DNA of 16,795 nt, from contig CAKUAV010000057.1 in the NCBI GenBank assembly GCA_934636425.1, positions 1 through 16,795 of the forward strand, written 5' to 3'. Source of the DNA: an uncultured Clostridia bacterium. Lineage in GTDB: Bacteria > Bacillota > Clostridia > Christensenellales > Aristaeellaceae. Below, piece after piece: positions 1-5,960 of this stretch. The notes beneath the pieces are model-generated. The model saw nothing but the letters and a program-made list of their open reading frames with translations, had not been told where the DNA came from and searched no databases. Made by a program: the position numbers and the translations under genes. How positions within the stretch are numbered: position 1 is the first letter of the stretch; each line of letters starts with the position of its first letter.

Positions 1-1693
1 CCATATAGCGGCTGCCATGCTTGTCGCACGACTGCTTCACGCGCCGGTTTGTCTCGGTCACAAAGCCGCAGCAGGCGCAGATTTCGCAGCTTTCCACCTC
101 GAGGCTTTCATTCTCCAGAGAGTGATCCTCGTCGTCGTCGCTGTAGTGATCTCTGAGAAGGAAGACGGCGCGCGGCTCGTCGTCCGCGCGGAACGTCGAC
201 TGCTCGAGGCAGTTGCTCTCCCTGTTGAGCGCGCCGACCAGATAGGGCGCATGGCAGCGGCGGCACGTCGCCAGCTCAAACACCTTAAAGCGCGTGCCGT
301 CCGCCTCCTCATGCCACTGCTTGCGCGTCAGGAAGAGCCGACTGCTGGGCTTGAGCGTCACAAACACGCTCTCCGTCGCCCGCAGGAACATGTGGTATTT
401 CGCATCGAAGAGCCGGTCGCCTCCGCGCACAGCCTTCGCCGCCACCGTGACGAACGCCGAAAGCGTCGCCTCCGTCCAGTTCATCTGAGATGCAAGCTCC
501 CTGACCGTCTTCACGTCGCCGGCCAGCAGCGAGCGGATTTTGATATAGTTCACATCGTGCAGCACGATGTCGTACAAAAGCGCGCCGACGTCGTTCTCCG
601 CGCCGCCTTCATGCCGATAGGGCGCAAGGCGCTCCAGAATGCGCTCCTGAGACGCGCCCTGATCGAGCAAAGCCGCCGTTTCCTCATAAAACGCGGCGCT
701 CAGCGGCGCGGCGGCGCGCGTCTGCACAGGCCGCGAACGGAACGCGCGCACGACGTCGCCGGCCTCAAAGCGGCTGTCGCACAGATTGCAGCCGAACGCC
801 GCCACCTCTGCGTTGGAATCCTCATCGCCGAGCGTCGCGCTGGTGAGGATATACTGCATCGCATCGTTCCTCAATCGCGCCTTCAAACGGCGCAGCAGCA
901 TGGCCACCTCTATGCCGGAGCCGCCGTTATAGACATGCGCTTCGTCCAGAACGATGTATTTCCAGCTGCCGGAATACTCCCCATCGAAGAATATGCCGTC
1001 GCCGGGGCGCACCATCAGATATTCGAGCATGGCGTAGTTTGTGATGAGTATGTGCGGCGGCGTTTTGCGGATCTGCTCGCGCGCAATCAGCTCGTTGGCG
1101 CGCGGCTCCCGCTGATCGTTGAGCGCCTTGTAGTCGGCCAGCGCCCTCCTGTACTCTTCCTGCGTCTGCCCCGTATAGCAGCCGAACGTGATCTCCGGGC
1201 AGTCGGCCAGCAGAGCGCGCAGGCGCTCCACCTGATCGTTGGCCAGCGCGTTCATGGGATAGATCAGCAGCGCGCGCACGCCGGGATTCAGCGTTCCGTT
1301 TTCCTTTTCCCGCAGCAGGTGATTGAGTATCGGGATCAGGAAGCTCTCCGTCTTGCCGGAGCCCGTGCCGGTAGAGACGATCATATTGCGGCCGGAGAGC
1401 GCCTTGCGCAGCGCAATTTCCTGATGCCGGTACAGCGGACGCTCGCGCGGCATGGCGATCTTTCGAAAGCCCGCAGACAGTATGCCCTCCTCAATCAGCT
1501 CTTCAATGCTCCTGCCCTTTTCAAAGGAGTCGGTCACATCCAGATACGGCCCCTTGGCAAAATTGCCCTCCCTTTTCAGATCAGAGGCGAACTGCCGGCT
1601 ATACTCCGCGCTGTCGATGGAAAATATCGTGCGCAGATAGCGCAGGTATTTGTCGGCAATGATTTTCGAGGCCTTGACCGGTGAAAAGCTCAT
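1..1693 (-). CDS. Large SF2 DEAH-box helicase with cysteine motifs, defence-type (3' end outside window)
   Basis: Reading the minus strand from the ATG at 1693 gives 564 codons without a stop, running off the left edge. Seen in order: a family-like N-terminus (KGPYLD..DSFEKG, residues 48-60), Q-motif-like LYRHQ (87-91), Walker A TGTGSGKT (108-115), LIYPMNALANDQ (143-154), motif II DEAH (250-253) followed by VYNGGSGIEVAMLLRRLK, and motif III SAT (285-287). Cysteine clusters C477xxC480 and C536/C539/C541/C542 suggest a zinc site. These match the large SF2 helicases, often with a C-terminal DUF1998, found in Druantia (DruE), DISARM (DrmA) and related defence islands. Motifs IV-VI and any DUF1998 lie outside the window. 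The start is supported by GGAGG at 1702-1706, 8 nt upstream, overlapping the end of the upstream gene. It is co-transcribed with that gene. Expected role: ATP-driven DNA or RNA translocation. The helicase call is firm; assignment to a named system is inference. Confidence 0.9.
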   Translation of the reverse strand, partial: MSFSPVKASKIIADKYLRYLRTIFSIDSAEYSRQFASDLKREGNFAKGPYLDVTDSFEKGRSIEELIEEGILSAGFRKIAMPRERPLYRHQEIALRKALSGRNMIVSTGTGSGKTESFLIPILNHLLREKENGTLNPGVRALLIYPMNALANDQVERLRALLADCPEITFGCYTGQTQEEYRRALADYKALNDQREPRANELIAREQIRKTPPHILITNYAMLEYLMVRPGDGIFFDGEYSGSWKYIVLDEAHVYNGGSGIEVAMLLRRLKARLRNDAMQYILTSATLGDEDSNAEVAAFGCNLCDSRFEAGDVVRAFRSRPVQTRAAAPLSAAFYEETAALLDQGASQERILERLAPYRHEGGAENDVGALLYDIVLHDVNYIKIRSLLAGDVKTVRELASQMNWTEATLSAFVTVAAKAVRGGDRLFDAKYHMFLRATESVFVTLKPSSRLFLTRKQWHEEADGTRFKVFELATCRRCHAPYLVGALNRESNCLEQSTFRADDEPRAVFLLRDHYSDDDEDHSLENESLEVESCEICACCGFVTETNRRVKQSCDKHGSRYM

Positions 1694-1696
1694 GGG

Positions 1697-4600
1697 TTAT
1701 TCCTCCGTTTTGTTCAGTTTGTGCTCGTAAATGAAGTTTTCCAGTTTTTCTCTGTCAGCGGCGCCCAGATAGCGCAGCTTCTCCAGCGCCTGAATCCCCT
1801 GCGCTGCAATAAAGGCGCGCAGCTCGCCGACGGTATAGATCTCCTTTGTCCGGGCAAGGACATTGCGAATCCGAAGCGAAAGCGCCGTATCGAGCAGACT
1901 GGTCTCATCAGAAAGGCGCTCTTCGGTCTCCTCCGGCGCTTCCGATCGGGAGGATGCTGTGGCCGGCGTATCGTTCGCCGTGTCGTTCGCCGCGCTGTCT
2001 GCCGCTTCTTCCGGCGCTGCGTCGTCCATCTGCGCGATTTCACGCAGTTCCTCGGCCGTCGGCGCAATGAAGTGGAGGGAGAAGCTGTAATCCCTGTCGT
2101 CAAGCGTCCGGGAATAGCGGCGATACTGCTTGTAGCGCGGAATCGATTCATCCGCCTCCCGCACGATGTAGCTGCGCTCGCTGTCATAGAGGAACGCCAG
2201 CGGCTCGCCCTCCTCGACAAAGCCCACATACGCCGATTGCAGGTTTTCGGGGTCAGGCAGCTCCAGATAGCCCTCGCAGCGCTCGCGGATCTCATTGGTA
2301 TGCTGGCTGCGGATGACCATATCGCCCGCATAGCCCGCGCCCATGCGCCGCAGATTGTAGATGCGGCAGGTGCGCTTCATGCGCAGCCTGACCGGCTGAT
2401 CCTCCCTGCTGCAAACGTCGACGATCTCGACGCTCTTGCCGCGCAGATCGCCCGGATTGATCAGCTCCACGTCATAGCCGTCGCCGATGGGCAGATAATC
2501 CGCGCCGAAGCCGTCATCATCCTCTTCCTCAAAGAGCTCGACGCGGTATATGCCGTTTTCAAAATCGCCGTTCAGGACAAGCTCGTTATTGACGAGCGGC
2601 GCTTTTTCGCAGATCAGCTCATCGCCGCGATAGAGATCGGCATAGATCGCGTCCCGCCCGATGATGTCGAAGAGCGCGCGAACGCAGCCGCTGCGCGCGT
2701 CGACCCTCAGCGCAGCCGGAGCCTTCAGCACCACGGCGTGCGTATAGACATTCTGGAAGGAAATCTTCTCCGCCGCGCCGGGCAGCGTCATATAGATCGT
2801 ATAACTCGGCCGTTCGCGCGCCAGATAGGACTTAAAGGCGTTCATATCGCACTTGAATGCGTCCTTCTCCTTATCATACGAAACGAAAGCCTCGTGCAGC
2901 TCGTCGTTCTCGTCCATCATGGAGACAACCGGCTCGCCGCCGTCGCAGCGAATCCACATCAGCTGCTTGAAATCCTTCTTCCAGACGTCGCCCGGCTCGC
3001 TCGTGCGCCACGCGCCGTCCTCAAAGCAATATTCGAACATCGGCACTTTGAACTCAACGCGCACGCCCTGCGCGTTCAGGCCGATCCAGCGCCGCCCGGG
3101 CAGCAGCTTAAAGCTGAAGTACGTCCATCCATCGACCGCTTCAGGGCTTTCAGTATCCTGCGTTTCCGTCAGGCCGCAGCGCGTCGGCACGCTGATCGTC
3201 CCCGCATCCTTGTAGACATAGGGCGCATCCTCAAACGCATAGGACAGGCCGGCAATCAGCTGGAAGCGACAGCTCCTGTCCGTGCGGTCAGCCGGCACAT
3301 CGACGTCGACGGCGTACGCGCCGCTCGCCCGGCAGCCGTATTCGCTCAGCTCGATCAGGCAGCCGATTTCGCCGCTGCGATCCATGGGATTGAACGTCCT
3401 GAGGCCGGGCGCGTCCTCGCTAAGGCGATAGGCGCGGCCATTGACCGTCAGCTTTGTGCCGTTCAGCTGCTCCTGCCTGATCTGCATATACATCAGCGGA
3501 CTTGCGCGGTACACATCCGCCGTGCCGTTCTCAAGCGGCACGCGCGCCCCCGCGACAGCGCCGCGCTTCAGCAGACCTTCCCGAAGCGTTCCGCCCACGC
3601 ACAGCGGCTCGCCGTCCGGGAAATAGACGATATCATCTTTTTCAAAGCTGTATTCCGCATATATGAACGGCGCTTCGCCCAGCCGCATATCCGCAATGTA
3701 TGTGCGCGCGCTGGATTCGGGCGTGAAATCCGGCCTCGAGAAGGAAATGGCGCGCCCCGCGGAGAGCTTGTTATCGCGCACCCATACGCCGTCCTCGTCG
3801 AAAAAGCGTATGGGGGCGGCGGCAATCGCAAAGCGGCGCACGCGGCGCTCCCCGCTCATCAGGCGGAACTCCATCTTTTCAAACAGCAGCGCAGAATCAG
3901 ACAGCTCTTTTTTCATGCCGTCGACGCGCCAGCCGGTATAGACCTCGAGAGGATTGCACGCCTGATAGTCTGAACAGGCGCCGATCTCAATCTCCCAGCG
4001 CAGATTGTTCGCATCCTCGTCATTGACAATCTGCGGCGGCAGCGCCAGCGCGAATGTTCCGTCCTTGGGGCTATAGCGGATGGTCGGGCTGGAGAAGCGC
4101 TTGTCGCCGCGGCTGCGCGCGCCGCTGCCCGCCCGGTCACTGTTCATGACGGCGCGGCCCTTCTCGTCCAGCCAGTCGAGGAAGGCGCGCGTCAGGCGAT
4201 TTGAGCGCTCGCGGCCGGGCAGCTCTTCACCCCAATAGGCCTTGTCGATCCAGCGCAGCAGTCCCTGCACGCGCGTCTGGGCGCTGCTGGGATTATATGC
4301 GATTGCATCGGCCGTCTGGGTGACGATCTTCACCTGGCCGCGGTCGTTGCGCGCCATGGCCCGAAGCAGCGCCTTCAGGCGGCCCTTCAGATTGCCGAGG
4401 CAGCAGAACAGCTCGCGCTGATAATAATCGTATAGATAATCGAACAGCCTGCCCGCATAGCGGTCGGAGACAAAGCCCTGCAGGAGCAGCTGATTGACGA
4501 AGCGCTGGTTGTCCAGCATTTCATGCCCATTGCGGCGCAGCGTCTCCTCGAACATGTCGCTCAGCTCACTCTGAATGCCCCCGTTCGTCGACACGCGCAT

Positions 4601-5326
4601 TTCCTGCTGAAATTTCGGCCAGTATACGCCGTCCTCATAGCAGCGAATGCCGATCTGCACCATGCCGACGCAGAATGCCTCGTCCGGCGCTCTGAAGCTG
4701 CAGCGCGCCGCCATGGCCTTGAAGCGCAGACGCATATAATCGAGGAGCAGCGCGTATTCCTCGTCTGAAATCTGGATGTCGCCCAGATACTTCTTTTTTG
4801 CAAATTGCCTTTTGATGCGCCTGCGCAGCTTCTTTTCAGCCGCCTGAGAATTGTCGGAAGAGAAGATATGATTCAATTCATCCTCATACGGCTTGTCCTC
4901 GCTCTTTTTCGGCTCGGCGCCCGCATATTTCAGCGGAAAGACCCACACCGTGCGCGTTGCGCCGTTGGAATCGCTGCGCGCCTCCTGATGCGGTTCTCCC
5001 GCGAGCTCGACAATGCCGTAATAGATATATGAATCGGCCGTCAGCGCTCCGAAGAGGTAAACGGGAACGCCGTCCTTGCGCGAATCGCGCAGCGCCCGGT
5101 TCAGCGCGTTGTTCATCGCATGGTCGTCCGCCTCCTGAGCGCCGGTAAAGCTGAGCACATCACCCGTCCAGCGGTCGGCGCTGCTCTCCATGCTGTTCCA
5201 GACCACGATCAGACAATTGTGCGCGGCGCTGCGGCGAATCTTTCCCGTGCGGCTGCATTCGAACAGCTTCGCCAGCTTTTCGTTCTTCAATTCCTCATTC
5301 ATCTCAAGCTTCGCATCCCAAGGCAT
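1697..5326 (-). CDS. 1209-residue protein: SRA-like N-terminus, beta-rich middle, alpha-CTD-like C-terminus; partner of the helicase
   Basis: I do not recognise the whole protein. Residues about 36-135 resemble the SRA/YDG-type domain that precedes nuclease domains in ScoMcrA-like restriction enzymes: RWTGDVLSFTGAQEADDH (52-69), conserved Asn 72/73, VYLF (89-92), Y100/Y103-GIVELAGEPHQE (to 115) and TRTVWVFPL (124-132). Such domains read modified bases. Residues about 160-400 look helical. The stretch from about 410 to 1090 is beta-rich with no catalytic motif I can name. A low-complexity Ala/Glu/Asp/Thr linker (about 1098-1142) leads to residues 1143-1202, which follow the RNA polymerase alpha-CTD helix-hairpin-helix pattern (LSLRIRNVLAR, YTVGELRAF, LRYLGAADREKL). 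GGGAGG at 5335-5340 supports the start. The stop lies 3 nt before the helicase ATG. No Walker A, HNH or PD-ExK motif was seen. Probable role: target recognition or scaffold for the helicase. A DruH-like identity is possible but unproven. Confidence 0.85.
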   Translation of the reverse strand: MPWDAKLEMNEELKNEKLAKLFECSRTGKIRRSAAHNCLIVVWNSMESSADRWTGDVLSFTGAQEADDHAMNNALNRALRDSRKDGVPVYLFGALTADSYIYYGIVELAGEPHQEARSDSNGATRTVWVFPLKYAGAEPKKSEDKPYEDELNHIFSSDNSQAAEKKLRRRIKRQFAKKKYLGDIQISDEEYALLLDYMRLRFKAMAARCSFRAPDEAFCVGMVQIGIRCYEDGVYWPKFQQEMRVSTNGGIQSELSDMFEETLRRNGHEMLDNQRFVNQLLLQGFVSDRYAGRLFDYLYDYYQRELFCCLGNLKGRLKALLRAMARNDRGQVKIVTQTADAIAYNPSSAQTRVQGLLRWIDKAYWGEELPGRERSNRLTRAFLDWLDEKGRAVMNSDRAGSGARSRGDKRFSSPTIRYSPKDGTFALALPPQIVNDEDANNLRWEIEIGACSDYQACNPLEVYTGWRVDGMKKELSDSALLFEKMEFRLMSGERRVRRFAIAAAPIRFFDEDGVWVRDNKLSAGRAISFSRPDFTPESSARTYIADMRLGEAPFIYAEYSFEKDDIVYFPDGEPLCVGGTLREGLLKRGAVAGARVPLENGTADVYRASPLMYMQIRQEQLNGTKLTVNGRAYRLSEDAPGLRTFNPMDRSGEIGCLIELSEYGCRASGAYAVDVDVPADRTDRSCRFQLIAGLSYAFEDAPYVYKDAGTISVPTRCGLTETQDTESPEAVDGWTYFSFKLLPGRRWIGLNAQGVRVEFKVPMFEYCFEDGAWRTSEPGDVWKKDFKQLMWIRCDGGEPVVSMMDENDELHEAFVSYDKEKDAFKCDMNAFKSYLARERPSYTIYMTLPGAAEKISFQNVYTHAVVLKAPAALRVDARSGCVRALFDIIGRDAIYADLYRGDELICEKAPLVNNELVLNGDFENGIYRVELFEEEDDDGFGADYLPIGDGYDVELINPGDLRGKSVEIVDVCSREDQPVRLRMKRTCRIYNLRRMGAGYAGDMVIRSQHTNEIRERCEGYLELPDPENLQSAYVGFVEEGEPLAFLYDSERSYIVREADESIPRYKQYRRYSRTLDDRDYSFSLHFIAPTAEELREIAQMDDAAPEEAADSAANDTANDTPATASSRSEAPEETEERLSDETSLLDTALSLRIRNVLARTKEIYTVGELRAFIAAQGIQALEKLRYLGAADREKLENFIYEHKLNKTEE

Positions 5327-5357
5327 GGTCTTTTCCTCCCGTCAGTAAAATGCAGAT

Positions 5358-5387
5358 ATGTGAAAATATATGTGAATCATTTGTGAA
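5358..5387 (-). repeat. Three helically spaced heptamers in the leader of the helicase operon
   Basis: On the plus strand ATGTGAA occurs at 5358-5364 and 5370-5376, and TTGTGAA at 5381-5387. On the transcribed (minus) strand these read TTCACAA, TTCACAT, TTCACAT, starting 11-12 bp apart, about one helix turn. They lie between the -10 box (5426-5431) and the ribosome site (5335-5340), so they are in the 5' leader. The layout suits a protein that binds one face of the DNA, or repeated RNA sites. No regulator gene is seen nearby. The regulatory role is inferred. Confidence 0.4.
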
Positions 5388-5425
5388 CCGTTGCGATATG
5401 TCGTATTAAATCAGAACACAAGTAC

Positions 5426-5454
5426 ATTATAGCACATCCATTCCATTTTTGCAT
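5426..5454 (-). promoter_or_regulatory. Extended -10 sigma-A promoter for the helicase operon
   Basis: Read on the minus strand, a perfect TATAAT (5431-5426) is preceded by TGC, giving the extended -10 motif TGnTATAAT. A weak -35 (ATGCAA, 5454-5449) stands 17 nt upstream. Transcription would start near 5419, leaving a leader of about 90 nt before the ATG at 5326. The long leader holds the heptamer repeats. Confidence 0.7.
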
Positions 5455-5560
5455 AGAGTATTTCTGCGCTATAAAATGTATGTTCTGCACATATGTTTTT
5501 CATTGGGGCGCGCCGCGGCATTTTTTTCTTTCAAAGCGGAGAAAAACCGCATTTCACCTA

Positions 5561-5589
5561 TTGACAAAAGGCGAGGCGGCGTGTATAAT
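5561..5589 (+). promoter_or_regulatory. Consensus sigma-A promoter of tRNA-Trp
   Basis: Perfect TTGACA (5561-5566) and perfect TATAAT (5584-5589) separated by exactly 17 nt. The start would fall near 5596, about 20 nt before the mature tRNA, as expected for a strong stable-RNA promoter. Confidence 0.9.
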
Positions 5590-5614
5590 AACTATTGTTC
5601 GCTGGAAACAGCGT

Positions 5615-5688
5615 AGGGGCATGGTGTAATGGTAACACGTGGGTCTCCAAAACCTTTGTTGAGGGTTCGAATCCTTCTGCCCCTGCCA
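5615..5688 (+). tRNA. tRNA-Trp (anticodon CCA), CCA tail encoded
   Basis: A 74-nt cloverleaf. Acceptor stem AGGGGCA (5615-5621) pairs with TGCCCCT (5678-5684), then G and encoded CCA (5686-5688). D-arm is GTGT/ACAC with a TGGTA loop. The anticodon loop CTCCAAA (5645-5651) puts CCA at 5647-5649, which decodes UGG. The T-arm is GAGGG/CCTTC with TTCGAAT. The anticodon stem has a U27-U43 mismatch and a G28-U42 wobble, so it rests on three firm pairs. The gene stands alone, with its own promoter and terminator, between two accessory-looking loci. Confidence 0.97.
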
Positions 5689-5691
5689 CAT

Positions 5692-5724
5692 GGGAGAGTT
5701 GCGAGAAACTCTCCCTATTTTTTT
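5692..5724 (+). terminator. Intrinsic terminator of tRNA-Trp
   Basis: A 9-bp stem GGGAGAGTT (5692-5700) / AACTCTCCC (5707-5715), a 6-nt loop, then TA and a run of seven T (5718-5724). It begins 4 nt after the CCA end, so the transcript carries only the tRNA. Confidence 0.93.
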
Positions 5725-5960
5725 ATGGCTTGAAAATCCGCAAGGTACATTGCAACAAATCCGTCTCCATAAAGATGCACATAAGTATTCAGCGTAACGG
5801 TCTAAGACGCGCACGACGTCTCTGGTTTCCATAATGAAACGCAACGGGGAGCGCCGGACGGCGTTCACAGATGCTCACGCTCTGAGGCTGAGCGCATTCT
5901 TCCGTCTGGATGCTGGCGAATACATCACGAACCACAATTGATATGCAGGGAGATGATTGC

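Larger units (their letters stand above)
5327..5614. other. Intergenic region between the helicase operon and tRNA-Trp
   Basis: This AT-rich stretch holds two outward-facing promoters: the minus-strand promoter of the helicase operon (5426-5454) and the plus-strand promoter of tRNA-Trp (5561-5589). Between them (5455-5560) I see no coding potential, only T-rich runs and a short GCGG/CCGC pairing around 5516-5550. No terminator is needed here because the flanking units are divergent. Confidence 0.6.

Noticed and set aside
17..1684. 555-codon open frame on the plus strand
   Set aside because: It is antisense to the helicase, has no ribosome site and no recognisable domain, and its His/Arg/Ala-rich composition is typical of a shadow of a GC-biased gene. 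The minus-strand reading has all helicase motifs in order.
1721..3973. 750-codon open frame on the plus strand
   Set aside because: Antisense shadow of the 1209-residue protein, rich in Arg, Ala and His, with no family resemblance and no start signal.
5358..5387. CRISPR array from the repeated heptamers
   Set aside because: Repeat units are 7 bp with 4-5 bp gaps, far too short, and no cas gene is near.
5615..5688. att repeat of the tRNA 3' end elsewhere in the window
   Set aside because: I looked for the T-arm and acceptor sequence downstream, around 8250-8900, and upstream of 5326, and saw no second copy.
5554..5868. 104-codon minus-strand open frame across the tRNA
   Set aside because: It runs antisense through the tRNA-Trp, its promoter and terminator, and the product is arbitrary.
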